Assembly: GCF_000170895.1 (NCBI RefSeq)
Contig: NZ_ABCS01000032.1
Coordinates: 24,662 to 88,661 of the forward strand
DNA: 64,000 bases
Source: Plesiocystis pacifica SIR-1
GTDB lineage: Bacteria; Myxococcota_A; Polyangia; Nannocystales; Nannocystaceae
Direction: 5' to 3'
The notes below the pieces were generated by a model. That model made no database searches. It had not been told where the DNA came from and saw nothing but the letters and a program-made list of their open reading frames with translations. The position numbers and the translations under genes are program-made. This document shows positions 44,638 through 53,447 of the stretch, piece after piece. The stretch's first letter is position 1. Every line of letters begins with the position of its first letter.

Positions 44638-47231
44638 GGGGGCGTAGACCGCCGCGCTGGGCTCGGGCGCTGGGGGTCGCGGCGGTGGCCCTCGCGGGGC
44701 TGGGCTCGGGCGCGGCCGAGGCCGCGTCGCCGCCACCGCCGAGCGAGCCCGAGCCCGCGGTCGAAGACGAGCCCGATCCGCCCCCGGAGGTCGAGGTGCG
44801 CGGGCGGGTGATCGAGGCTGGGTCCTCGCGCCGGCCGGTCGCCGCCGCGGTCATCATGGTCGTCGCGGCGCCGCCCGAGGCCCGGGTTGGCAAGGCCGCC
44901 CGCGAGCCCCTGGACCCCGAGGCGGTGACCTGGATGCGCCGGGCCGAGAGCGACGACGAGGGCCGCTTCGTCCTCGACGAGGTGCCCGCGGGGACGGTTC
45001 GGGTCATCGTCGTGGCTGGCGGCTATGCGCGCTACGAGGTGTTCGAGGCGGTCACGGTCCCCGAAAAAGAAGGGGCAGGGGAGGCGCTGGTGCTGCGCCT
45101 GCGCCCCGACGCGGCCAGCGAGTACCGCACGGAGGTCCGCTCGCTGGTGCCGGAAGAGGCCGAGGCCCCCGAGTACGTCCTCGACGGCGATCAGGCGCGG
45201 CACTACGCCGGCAGCGGGGGCGAGCCCCTGGTCGCGGCCATGAACCTGCCCGGGGTCGCGCGCAGCCCCGGCGGCCTGGGCCTGCTCGCCCTGCGCGGGG
45301 CCACGCCGACGTGGACGGGCTACTACGTCGACGGCCACCCCGTGCCCCGGGGCTTCCACATCGTCCCCGTCGCCAGCGTCGTCTACCCCGCGGCCGTCGA
45401 CCGGGTCGCGCTCCACCCGGGGAGCTACCCGGCGGCCTTCGGCGGCTTCGGCGGGGGCCTGGTGGTCATGGACACGGCCCCGGGCTGCGACGCCTGGACC
45501 GAGCGAGGTCTCGAGGACGAGCCGGCCTGCCGCGGGGCCCACGGGGAGGCGCACATCGACCTGTTCGACGTCGGCGCGCACGTCGAGGCGCCCGTGGGCC
45601 GCGGGGCGGTGTCCCTGGCCGTGCGCCGCAGCCACGTCGACGCCGTCGCGGGCCTGGCCGATCGCATCGCCTCGCGGGCCGTGGGCCAGGAGTCCGGGGC
45701 CATCCTCGGCAGCCTGCTCATCCCCGCGTACTGGGACTACCACGCGCGCTTCGACATCCCCCTGGGCCGCGGGACCGGGCGAGGGCCCTACGCGGCCCCG
45801 CGCCAGCTGCTGAGCCTGCGCGCCCTCGGGGCCGGGGACAACCTGGTGGGCGAGGGCCTGAGCGCGGAGGACGACGAGGACGACCTCGACTTTTGGGCCA
45901 GCTTCCACCGCTTCGACCTCGAGTACCGCGCCGAGGGCAGGGACTGGCGGGCGCTGATCAGCCCCTCGCTGCGCCTCGACAGCAATTCTCTGCGCCAGTA
46001 CCAGGCCTCCGATCGCACGGCCTGGGTGGGCTCGTGGCGCATGCTCTACGCGGCCCAGGTCCACGAGGCGGTCGAGCTCGAGGCCGGCGTGGACGTGGTC
46101 TACGAGAGCTGGCGGCGCAGCCAGCTGAGCCTCGACCCCGACGTCCCGGTGCTCGATCCCCTCAACCCCCCAGACCTCGACATGTTCGGGATGCGCGACG
46201 ACTTCGCGGGGGAGAAGCTGCGCGCGGGGATGTGGCTGACGGCGCGCGTTCAGCTGGGCGAGTGGGAGCTGGTCCCGGGGCTGCGCGCGAACTTGTTCGA
46301 GTTCGCCCGGCGCCAGCAGGTCAACGTCGAGCCGCGCCTGCACGTGCGCGGGCAGGTCCACCGCCGCGTCGCCGTGATCGGGAGCGCGGGCATGTTCGGG
46401 GTCCCCGTGGTGCTCCGCTCGAGCACCAACCAGCTCAACGCCTTGCCCTCGGTCTTCCCCTACCAGGGCGGCTACGTGGACCTGCCCAACTACCTCACGC
46501 GCTACTTCGACCCGGGCGTCGAGGGCGACCTGGTCGAGGGCACCCTGGGCCTGACCCGGGTCATCCAGGCCTCCGCCGGGGTCGAGCTCCGGCTGCCCTG
46601 GGAGCTCGACGCCAGGGGGACGCTCTATTGGCGCGAGGGCCTGGCCGAGACCCTGGTGTCCGCGGACTCGGGCAACGCCTTCCCCGTCCCGCGCCAGCGC
46701 GGCATGGGGGCGGAGCTCTACCTCGGGCGCCCCCTCGGCCCGCGCCTGGACGGCTGGCTGGGCTACACCCTCAGCTGGTCGCGCATCGAGGACACCCGGA
46801 CGGGCGTCGGCGCCAGCGAGGGGGTGTCGTGGGTCCCGGCGGTCTTCGACCAGCGCCACAACTTCGTCGCCCTGGTCAGCGCCGCCCTGCCGCGGGGCTT
46901 TCGCCTGGGCGCCCGCTTTCGCGTGGTCTCGGGCAACCCTGACCGCGTCTACCTGGGCACGGACAACTTCGACGTTGGCCTGGCCTGGACCAACGTCCCG
47001 CTCCAGTCCGTGCGCGGGACGACCTACCGGCCGCTCTTTCACCAGCTCGACCTGCGCCTCGACAAGCGCTGGACCAAGCGAAACACCGTCGTCGGGGTCT
47101 ACCTCGACGTCCAGAACGTCTACAACAACCTCTACCCCGAGGCGTGGATCTACAGCGCCGACTTCAGCGTGCGCACGGGCAGCTTCGGCCTGCCGATCTA
47201 CCCGAGCCTCGGCGTGTCCGTGGAGTTCTGA
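44634..47231 (+). CDS. TonB-dependent outer-membrane receptor with carboxypeptidase-like N-domain
   Basis: An 865-aa outer-membrane protein. After a signal peptide (cut near residue 33) and a Pro/Glu spacer comes a carboxypeptidase-regulatory-like beta domain (about 50-155; EVRGRVIEAGSSRRPVAAA), a plug domain (about 180-300; MNLPGVARSPGGLGLLALRGA, YYVDGHPVP, FGGFGGGLV) and a beta-barrel ending in an aromatic residue (SVEF). The cargo is unknown. It is coupled to the upstream lipoprotein. No TonB, ExbB or ExbD gene is in the window. Confidence 0.9.
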   Translation: MRGRRPPRWARALGVAAVALAGLGSGAAEAASPPPPSEPEPAVEDEPDPPPEVEVRGRVIEAGSSRRPVAAAVIMVVAAPPEARVGKAAREPLDPEAVTWMRRAESDDEGRFVLDEVPAGTVRVIVVAGGYARYEVFEAVTVPEKEGAGEALVLRLRPDAASEYRTEVRSLVPEEAEAPEYVLDGDQARHYAGSGGEPLVAAMNLPGVARSPGGLGLLALRGATPTWTGYYVDGHPVPRGFHIVPVASVVYPAAVDRVALHPGSYPAAFGGFGGGLVVMDTAPGCDAWTERGLEDEPACRGAHGEAHIDLFDVGAHVEAPVGRGAVSLAVRRSHVDAVAGLADRIASRAVGQESGAILGSLLIPAYWDYHARFDIPLGRGTGRGPYAAPRQLLSLRALGAGDNLVGEGLSAEDDEDDLDFWASFHRFDLEYRAEGRDWRALISPSLRLDSNSLRQYQASDRTAWVGSWRMLYAAQVHEAVELEAGVDVVYESWRRSQLSLDPDVPVLDPLNPPDLDMFGMRDDFAGEKLRAGMWLTARVQLGEWELVPGLRANLFEFARRQQVNVEPRLHVRGQVHRRVAVIGSAGMFGVPVVLRSSTNQLNALPSVFPYQGGYVDLPNYLTRYFDPGVEGDLVEGTLGLTRVIQASAGVELRLPWELDARGTLYWREGLAETLVSADSGNAFPVPRQRGMGAELYLGRPLGPRLDGWLGYTLSWSRIEDTRTGVGASEGVSWVPAVFDQRHNFVALVSAALPRGFRLGARFRVVSGNPDRVYLGTDNFDVGLAWTNVPLQSVRGTTYRPLFHQLDLRLDKRWTKRNTVVGVYLDVQNVYNNLYPEAWIYSADFSVRTGSFGLPIYPSLGVSVEF

Positions 47232-47318
47232 GCGGCGCGTTCGCCATGGTGAGCTCGGCGTGAGCTGGGCCCCGGCGCCATGGTGGGAGCGGGAGCTGCC
47301 GCGGGGGCGCAGAGGTTC

Positions 47319-47324
47319 TATGGT
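47319..47324 (+). promoter_or_regulatory. Candidate -10 box of the methyltransferase gene
   Basis: TATGGT ends 7 nt before ATG 47332. The ATG at 47320 overlaps this hexamer and is therefore less likely to be the start. Confidence 0.5.
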
Positions 47325-47331
47325 GCGCCCG

Positions 47332-48015
47332 ATGAGCTCCGCGGCGCAGCACCCGAACACCGAGGCGGACACCGAGGCCGGGCAGGCGGTCTACTCCCCG
47401 TGGGTCCTGCGGGTCTACGACTTTTGGGTCCTGGCGCTGTCGAACCGCCTGGCGTGGCGCTGCTCCAGCCCCCGCATCCTCGCCCACTACGACGCCCACG
47501 TGGGCGCCCGCCACCTCGACGTGGGCGTGGGCAGCGGGTGGTTCCTCGACCGCGCGCGCTTCCCCGCGTCGCCGGAGCTGTGGCTCCTCGATCTCAACGC
47601 CAACAGCCTGCGCTTCACCGCCGAGCGAGTCGCCCGCTACCAGCCCAAGTCCGTGCGCGCCGACGTGCTCGCGCCCGTGGACCTGCCCGCGGGGCACTTC
47701 GAGTCCATCGCCCTGAACTACCTGATGCACTGCCTGCCCGGGGGCTTCGAGTCCAAGGGCGCCGCCTTCGCCCACCTCGCCCCCGCGCTCGCGCCCGCGG
47801 GCGTGCTGTTTGGATCGACCATCCTCAACGTGGGCGTCGACCATAACCTGTTCGGCCGCAAGCTCGTGTCCGTCTACAACGACAAGGGCATCTTCGGGAA
47901 CGCCAGCGACGGCCTCGAGGGCCTGCGCGCGGCCCTCGAGCGCAGCTTCGAGATCGTCGACATCGAGGTCGTCGGCACCGTCGCGCTGTTCAGCGCTCGC
48001 CAGCCGAAGCCGTAG
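47332..48015 (+). CDS. Class I SAM-dependent methyltransferase
   Basis: A 227-aa methyltransferase of the Rossmann type. Motif I is HLDVGVGSGWFLD, the acidic loop is LLDLNANSL, and the later segments ALNYLMHCLPGG and GVLFGSTILNVG fit motifs post-I to III. The substrate cannot be told; small-molecule methyltransferases of this form are common next to natural-product or lipid genes, but none is adjacent. It ends just before a long inverted repeat and converges on the FAD oxidoreductase gene. Confidence 0.87.
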   Translation: MSSAAQHPNTEADTEAGQAVYSPWVLRVYDFWVLALSNRLAWRCSSPRILAHYDAHVGARHLDVGVGSGWFLDRARFPASPELWLLDLNANSLRFTAERVARYQPKSVRADVLAPVDLPAGHFESIALNYLMHCLPGGFESKGAAFAHLAPALAPAGVLFGSTILNVGVDHNLFGRKLVSVYNDKGIFGNASDGLEGLRAALERSFEIVDIEVVGTVALFSARQPKP

Positions 48016-48020
48016 GCCCC

Positions 48021-48185
48021 AGTACCGCGTGTCCGGAGTCCGTGTCGGGTTTGGACCGGCACTGGAACCCGAATGGCTGTGTCGCCGCTCCTAGCGGTGG
48101 GGTTCACCACAGCGTCGTCGCGGCTCCTTGCCCTCGGGTCCCAGCGATGCCCCAAACCCGGCACGAACTTCAGACACGCGGTACT
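48021..48185. repeat. 165-bp imperfect inverted repeat between convergent genes
   Basis: Arms of 34 bp (48021-48054 and 48152-48185) match at 30 of 34 positions, all differences being transitions; the arm begins AGTACCGCGTGTC and ends CGGGTTTGG. The interior also folds (CCGCTCCTAGCGG at about 48084-48096; CTGTG/CACAG around it). The element fills the whole gap between two converging genes and overlaps the stop of the second by 2 nt. It may be a MITE-like remnant or a two-way terminator. Confidence 0.85.
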
Positions 48186-49527
48186 AGCCGGCCTCGCCCG
48201 GCGCGCCCTTGGCCGAGACCCGGCCCGAGGCCGCGTTGCGGAGCACCCGGAGGAAGTTCGCCGGGCTCAGGTAGGGCCCCTGCTTCATGGTCATGATCTT
48301 CAGGAACTCGTGATAGACCTCGGTGCTGTTCGGGCACGCGCTGTAGATGCGATCGAGCAGCGGCCGGGCCATCTTCAGGACCATGGGCGGCAGGGGGACG
48401 TGGGGGGCGATGGTCGGGTAGCGGGCGATCTCGAGGGAGTTGATCAACCAGGGCGTCAAGATGGCCCGGTTCGCCGCGCGCTGGACAGCCTGGCTCTGGA
48501 AGCCGCGGCGCTGGACGGTCTCGTAGACGGCCATCGCCTGGGTGGCGTGGGCGCTGATGCCCTGGCCGAACACGGGGTCGAGGCCGCACACGGCGTCACC
48601 GACGACGGCGACGCCCTCGGGCAGGCTGATCTTGTGCCAGTCCCGACGGTACTGGTCGTGGACCCGAAAGCCGTGGACTTTCGAGGTCGGCTCGGCGGCC
48701 CGGATGTTCATGGCGATGTCGCGGGTCTCGAGGGTCTCGGTCCAGGCCTCGAAGGCCTCGGGCTCCGTCGGCGGGAAGTCCCTGTCGTAGCCCATGATCG
48801 TGAACAGGGTCTCGCCCGTCTCGATGCGCAGGGCCACGCCGTGGCGGGTGGTCCGCTCGCGCGTGCCGTAGCAGGCGAGGATGGGGGTGTTCGCGTTGAC
48901 CGAAGGGGTCCCCCGATAGAGTCGCGAAGCGTAGCCGAGGCGTACGGGGATCGAGTGAATCGGAGGGGAGGGATATCCGTGCTCGTGGAACCACTTGAGC
49001 ACGCGTCCACTGCGGCCAGTGGCGAGGATGACGATGTCCGCCGGAATCTGCTCGATCGCTTCACCTTCGCGACCGAGGCGGACGCCCCGAACGCGGCCGT
49101 CGGCAATGTCGAGGCCGCGGGCGTAGGTGCCGTAGCGCGTGCGGACCTTGGGCAGGGCCTCGACCCGCTTGCGGATGTGGTGCTCGAGCAGCACGCGGGA
49201 CTGGACGGCGTGGCGCATCCCGGCGGGCTTGGAGTGGGGGAAGCGGTTCCCGGCCCAATAGATCACCAGGCCCTCGCCGATGTCGACGTTGGCGCCGCCG
49301 TCTTTGGCGATGGCGTCCCAGATCCCGGGCAGCAGGGTCTCGATGGAGTCGTAGCCCCCCGCGAGGATGTTGTGGGCGTGGAAACCCTGGGGAACGCCGC
49401 GGCGCAGCCCGGGAGTCTCGGGCGGGACGTCGCGGTCGATCATCACGACCTCGTCGGCGACGTCGGAGACGATGCGCGCAGCGAGCAGCCCTGCTGCGCT
49501 CGCTCCGACCACGACGGCTCGCCTCAT
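48184..49527 (-). CDS. FAD-dependent oxidoreductase/monooxygenase
   Basis: A 447-aa flavoprotein. The N-terminal dinucleotide fold is VVVGASAAGLLAARI (a GxGxxG variant with Ala-Ser-Ala) and the second FAD motif is VAVVGDAVCGLDPVFGQGIS. The middle GFHAHNILAGG and RYGTYARGL segments fit the aromatic-hydroxylase/halogenase-like group. The substrate is unknown. The start is ATG 49527; a perfect-looking TATACT lies 6 nt upstream. The long frame back to 50148 runs into the neighbouring transporter and is not coding. Confidence 0.87.
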   Translation of the reverse strand: MRRAVVVGASAAGLLAARIVSDVADEVVMIDRDVPPETPGLRRGVPQGFHAHNILAGGYDSIETLLPGIWDAIAKDGGANVDIGEGLVIYWAGNRFPHSKPAGMRHAVQSRVLLEHHIRKRVEALPKVRTRYGTYARGLDIADGRVRGVRLGREGEAIEQIPADIVILATGRSGRVLKWFHEHGYPSPPIHSIPVRLGYASRLYRGTPSVNANTPILACYGTRERTTRHGVALRIETGETLFTIMGYDRDFPPTEPEAFEAWTETLETRDIAMNIRAAEPTSKVHGFRVHDQYRRDWHKISLPEGVAVVGDAVCGLDPVFGQGISAHATQAMAVYETVQRRGFQSQAVQRAANRAILTPWLINSLEIARYPTIAPHVPLPPMVLKMARPLLDRIYSACPNSTEVYHEFLKIMTMKQGPYLSPANFLRVLRNAASGRVSAKGAPGEAG

Positions 49528-49533
49528 TCCGCG

Positions 49534-49539
49534 AGTATA
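49534..49539 (-). promoter_or_regulatory. Candidate -10 box of the FAD oxidoreductase gene
   Basis: On the minus strand TATACT ends 6 nt before ATG 49527. The rest of the gap to 49805 is non-coding, somewhat lower in GC than its surroundings, and holds nothing else that I can name. Confidence 0.6.
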
Positions 49540-49805
49540 TCGGCTGGGAGGCAGGGTGTCTGGAGTTCTCGTGAGCGCTGTTTGCCCACGCGGCGAGAAC
49601 CCACGCTCCGATTGCCCGCGGCTTCGCGCGTGGTGTGAATGCCTTGGCCATGCGCGCCGTGCGGGGTGATCGGAGACACCAATGAATGTCGTCACGTTGC
49701 CGTCGCTCGCGCGGTGCTGCGATTGAACATGCGCGCGGGGCCGAGGGCAGAGAGTGCGAAAGCGCTCGATGGAGTACGCCAGGGAGTGTGGCGAATCGAA
49801 GCCGA

Positions 49806-51173
49806 TCACCCGCGCGTGGCGGATTCGTCCACCGCAGCGCCCAAGCGCCACGCGATCAGTGCCCAAATTCCACACACCGGGGCTGTGATTGCAGCGACTG
49901 TGGCGAGTTGGAGTCCCGCCCCTTCGAGGCCCGCAAAGGCCCAGCCCGAGAGCGCGTCGCCGCCCCGATAGACCACGGTGTCGATGAAGCTCTTGGCCTT
50001 GTAGCGAGGGGAGCGCTCGACGCTCGTGTACAGGACCTCGCGGCCGGGCCGAGCGAAGGCATAGTTGAGGCAGCGGCGGCCGGCTTGGACCGTGAACGCG
50101 ACGGTCAGGGTGGGGCCGAGGGCGAGGGCGACGAAGCCCGCGAGGCACGCGAGGGGGAGCACGGCGAGGGTCCAGCGCAGGCCGAGGCGACGGATCAAGC
50201 GGCCCGTGAGCAGGCCCTGGGCGGTGACCGTCAGCGCGTTGGTCGCGAGGTCGACGGCCGCAAAGGCAGCCGTGCGCGTGGCCTCATCGGTGAAGTTGAG
50301 CACGACGAGGCGAGCTTGGACACAGTAGAGCACCGTCGACGCGGCGGTCATGAGCAAGACGTAGGCGCACAGCGCCATGAGCCGCGGTGAGCGCAAAACC
50401 TCCGCGAGGCCTGCGAGGGGGCTGCCGCCGATGGGTCCGTCGTCGGCGGGCGGGGACTCGACCTTGCCCTCGGTGCCGCGAGCCTCGGGGGAGTCGGGGC
50501 GCGGCTCGGCAGCGAGCTTGGCCATGGACCAGCGGCCGATCTCGAGCAAAGCCGCGCCGACCAGGGTCAACCACGCGGGGCCCACGGACAGGGCGAGGCT
50601 GCCACCCAGCGCAGGACCGAGCAGGGCGCCAACGCTCCCCCCGAGGGCGATGACGCCAAAAGTGCGCCTCGCCTCTCCGCCCGAGAAGAGATCGCTCATC
50701 ACGGACCAGAACAGCGAGATGACGAGGAGGTTGAACACCGAGGTCCACACGAAGAAGACCCGCGCGGTCCACAACTCCAGGGCCGGGGTGTCGCCGAGCC
50801 AGCCGCGCATGAGCGCGAAGAACACGATCAGGTTCAAGGCGAAGGAGCGGTGGACCAGGGCCCCGAGGCGCGCGCGATCGAGGCGCGCGACGGCCAGGCC
50901 GTAGACGGGCACGGCCACGAGCACGGCGACGAAGGTCGCGGTGAACATCCAGTGCAGCTGATCGACGCCGCCGCTCACCGCCATCGCGTCGCGCAGCGGA
51001 CGGAGGGTGTAGTTGGTCGTCAGCAGGCAGCACGACCACAGCGCGGCCAGGAGCACGCGCCGGCCGTCGCCAGGATCGAGCTCGGCGGTGCGCAGCAGCG
51101 CTCGCGCGAAGCCACGCTCACCCCCCCGCGCAGGCTCGGGTGGGGGCGCGGGCTGGGGCCGGAGCGTGGACAC
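49806..51173 (-). CDS. MFS-type/ADP-ATP-translocase-like membrane transporter
   Basis: A 455-aa membrane carrier with about 12 hydrophobic helices. The segments NYTLRPLRDAMAV near the first helix and RPGREVLYTSVERSPRYKAKSFIDTVVYRGGD near the tenth are characteristic of bacterial relatives of the nucleotide transporter (TlcA/NTT) family, which in free-living bacteria have unknown substrates. A cytoplasmic loop of about 45 Pro/Glu-rich residues lies in the middle. I use GTG 51173; the frame extends to 51305 but that part is unlike protein. It diverges from the epimerase gene with 119 nt between. Confidence 0.82.
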   Translation of the reverse strand: MSTLRPQPAPPPEPARGGERGFARALLRTAELDPGDGRRVLLAALWSCCLLTTNYTLRPLRDAMAVSGGVDQLHWMFTATFVAVLVAVPVYGLAVARLDRARLGALVHRSFALNLIVFFALMRGWLGDTPALELWTARVFFVWTSVFNLLVISLFWSVMSDLFSGGEARRTFGVIALGGSVGALLGPALGGSLALSVGPAWLTLVGAALLEIGRWSMAKLAAEPRPDSPEARGTEGKVESPPADDGPIGGSPLAGLAEVLRSPRLMALCAYVLLMTAASTVLYCVQARLVVLNFTDEATRTAAFAAVDLATNALTVTAQGLLTGRLIRRLGLRWTLAVLPLACLAGFVALALGPTLTVAFTVQAGRRCLNYAFARPGREVLYTSVERSPRYKAKSFIDTVVYRGGDALSGWAFAGLEGAGLQLATVAAITAPVCGIWALIAWRLGAAVDESATRG

Positions 51174-51292
51174 TGGCGCTTGTGACCCCCGCCGCGCTCG
51201 GAGGGTTTGGCTCCCTCGCGTGCGTGAGTCGCGGGGGCGCGCAGTCCCGCTCGACGTGAAACACCCCCCCGCGCTGGCAGGGTCGCAGGGGC

Positions 51293-52483
51293 GTGGCGAC
51301 TTCACGACGAATGCTGATGCTGGGCGCGAGCCTGTTGGGGATCTCGGGCCTGTCGGGCGCGCTCGGGTGCGCGTCCGGGGGAGCGACGGCGGGCAGCACC
51401 GCTGCGGGATCCGGAGCCGGGGCGGGCGACGGGCCGCGGGCGCGTCCGCCTGGGGAGCCGATGCGCGTGTTGATCCTCGGCGGGACGGGTTTTTTGGGTC
51501 CGCACTTCGTCCGCGCCGCGGTCGCGGCCGGTCACGAGGTCACGCTCTTCAACCGCGGCAAGACCAACCCGCACCTGTTCCCCGAGCTGCCCAAGCTCCG
51601 CGGCGATCGTCGCGAGGGGGATCTCGCCGCCCTCGAGGGCAAGCACTTCGACGTGGTCGTCGACACCTCGGGCTACGTCCCGGAGCACGTGAGCGCGACG
51701 GCGAGCTTGCTGTCGAGCGCGCGCCAGTACTTGTTCGTGTCGAGCGTCTCGGCCTACGCCAACCAGGGCCAGGCCGGGCTGACGGCCGACGCCCCCCTGG
51801 CCGAGCACCCCGAGCCGGGCAACGACGACGTGCGCCAGTTCTACGGCCCGCTCAAGGCCCTGTGCGAGCAGGCGGCCGAGGCCGCGATGCCGGGCAAGAC
51901 CACGGTGATCCGCCCGGGGCTCATCGTCGGCCCCGGCGACCCGACCGACCGCTTCACCTACTGGCCCGTGCGCCTGGCTCGGGGCGGCGAGGTCCTGGCG
52001 CCCGGCCAGCCCGAGGACCCCGTGCAGCTCATCGACGCCCGCGACCTCGCGGCGTTCATGCTGCTGTGCCTCGAGCGCGGCCAGACCCGGACGTACAACG
52101 CCGTCGGGCCGGCCGAGCGCCTGGGCGTGGGCGCCATGCTCGAGGCCGGCGTCGCGGCCCTGGGCGTCGACGCGAGCCTGCGCTTCGCCAGCGCCGAGTT
52201 CCTGGCCGAGCACGAGGTCCAGCCGTGGATGGAGATGACCGTGTGGGTGCCGCCCTCGGACCCGGAGGTCGGGGGCCTGGGCCAGGTCGACGCGTCGGGG
52301 GCCAAGGCCGACGGGCTCCGCTTTCGCCCCCTCGGCGAGACCTTCGTCGATACGCTGGCCTACTGGAACGAGCTGCCCGAGGCGCGCCGGGCCGAACCAC
52401 GCGCGGGCCTGGCCGCGGCGCGCGAGACGGAGCTGCTGGCCTTGCTCGCGGGCAAGGACGCGTCGGCGGACGCGGCCGCCTAG
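51293..52483 (+). CDS. Tat-exported NAD(P)-dependent epimerase/dehydratase lipoprotein
   Basis: A 396-aa extended short-chain dehydrogenase with a Tat-type signal (SRRMLML) and a lipobox ending GALGC (Cys26). The mature domain starts with the NAD motif LILGGTGFLGPHFVRAA, followed by VVDTSGYVPEHV and a Tyr-x-x-x-Lys pair in FYGPLKAL. Export by Tat fits a protein that folds around NAD(P) in the cytoplasm. Its fate on the periplasmic or outer-membrane side, where cofactor supply is limited, is odd. The start GTG 51293 is 4 codons before the twin Arg. Confidence 0.85.
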   Translation: MATSRRMLMLGASLLGISGLSGALGCASGGATAGSTAAGSGAGAGDGPRARPPGEPMRVLILGGTGFLGPHFVRAAVAAGHEVTLFNRGKTNPHLFPELPKLRGDRREGDLAALEGKHFDVVVDTSGYVPEHVSATASLLSSARQYLFVSSVSAYANQGQAGLTADAPLAEHPEPGNDDVRQFYGPLKALCEQAAEAAMPGKTTVIRPGLIVGPGDPTDRFTYWPVRLARGGEVLAPGQPEDPVQLIDARDLAAFMLLCLERGQTRTYNAVGPAERLGVGAMLEAGVAALGVDASLRFASAEFLAEHEVQPWMEMTVWVPPSDPEVGGLGQVDASGAKADGLRFRPLGETFVDTLAYWNELPEARRAEPRAGLAAARETELLALLAGKDASADAAA

Positions 52484-52490
52484 CGTCCCC

Positions 52491-53366
52491 TCAGTCGAGC
52501 AGCGCGGCCCAGTCGTAGTTGCCCTCACCGGCGCTGTCTTGGGCGGCGTAGTTTTGGACCACCCACTGCCCGTTCTCGCTGGGCAGGGTCGCCTCCTCGC
52601 CCTGAGACACGAGCTCGATCGCGTCGCCGTGCATCACCTCGAGGGCGTGCTGGGTGAAGCCCTCGCAGTCCGTGGCGTTGACCGGGGTGACCGCGAGCGC
52701 GGGGAAGTCGACGGCCGCGAAGGGCTCGCGCGAGGCGACGAAGAGGACCTCGCCCTGCTGGGTCTCGACGGTCACGGAGGTCGGCTCGCAGCTGTCGGGG
52801 TCGCGGCGCAGGTGGACCGTCGGGCACGCGTCGAGCACGGGCAGCATGGCCGGGTCGGGCAGGTCGAGGGTCAGCGTGTAGGGATCGGGCAGGACGCAGC
52901 TCGCCCCGCACGGGCAGCCGTCGAGGTTGTAGGTCCCGCCGAGGTTCCCGCCGAAGTGTTGACCGGCGAAGCTGTAGTCCTCGCAGCTGTCGACCGGGGA
53001 CGCCGCGCCGACGAGGGAGAAGGCGATGTCGACGACGGGCAGGGCGCAGCTCTCGGGCTCGGAGCCGGTCTCGGAGCCCGTCTCGGACTCGGAGGTGTCG
53101 GTCTCGGGCTCGGTCGTGTCGGTTTCGGATTCGGTGGACTCCGACTCCGTCGAGTCGGACTCGGAGGTGTCGGTCTCGGACTCGGTGCCCGTCGAGTCGG
53201 ACTCGGTGGTGTCCGTCTCCCCGCTCGAGTCCGACTCGTCCTCGCCGACGTCATCGTCCTTGGGAACGGGCGTGACCGCATCATCGCCGCAGCCGAGGGC
53301 CGCGACGGCCAGGAGCGACGCCACCAAACACGGCGCTGAGAACAGCTTGCCCATCGTCCAGTCCAT
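52491..53366 (-). CDS. Hypothetical lipoprotein with Ser/Thr/Glu/Asp spacer
   Basis: A 291-aa lipoprotein; lipobox VAALGC (Cys26). Residues about 27-110 are a repetitive acidic spacer built from ESDSTE and ETDTSE units. The mature domain has about 180 residues with six or more Cys (DGCPCGASC among them), probably disulfide-linked, but I cannot name a family. It converges on the epimerase gene with 7 nt between stops. The start is ATG 53366, 6 nt after TACCAT; ATG 53354 is an alternative. Confidence 0.75.
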   Translation of the reverse strand: MDWTMGKLFSAPCLVASLLAVAALGCGDDAVTPVPKDDDVGEDESDSSGETDTTESDSTGTESETDTSESDSTESESTESETDTTEPETDTSESETGSETGSEPESCALPVVDIAFSLVGAASPVDSCEDYSFAGQHFGGNLGGTYNLDGCPCGASCVLPDPYTLTLDLPDPAMLPVLDACPTVHLRRDPDSCEPTSVTVETQQGEVLFVASREPFAAVDFPALAVTPVNATDCEGFTQHALEVMHGDAIELVSQGEEATLPSENGQWVVQNYAAQDSAGEGNYDWAALLD

Positions 53367-53372
53367 GGGTCG

Positions 53373-53378
53373 ATGGTA
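53373..53378 (-). promoter_or_regulatory. Candidate -10 box of the lipoprotein gene at 53366
   Basis: On the minus strand TACCAT ends 6 nt before ATG 53366. Confidence 0.5.
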
Positions 53379-53447
53379 GCCCAGGGGGGAGCCCCGCGAG
53401 GCCTCGACGCGGCGCGACCCAGCTGGCGCCGGACTTGTTTCGGGGCT

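Noticed and set aside
44436..47372. A 978-codon open frame on the minus strand opposite the TonB-dependent receptor, and similar long antisense frames at 5972-8113, 32443-34539, 35249-37066 and 59705-61522
   Set aside because: They lie opposite well-identified genes, have His/Gln/Arg/Ala/Gly-rich low-complexity translations and no motif. Very high GC makes stops rare, so long spurious frames are expected.
43486..48015. A biosynthetic gene cluster formed by receptor, methyltransferase and FAD oxidoreductase
   Set aside because: No core biosynthetic enzyme (PKS, NRPS, RiPP or terpene) is present, the genes lie in different units, and a long inverted repeat separates the oxidoreductase.
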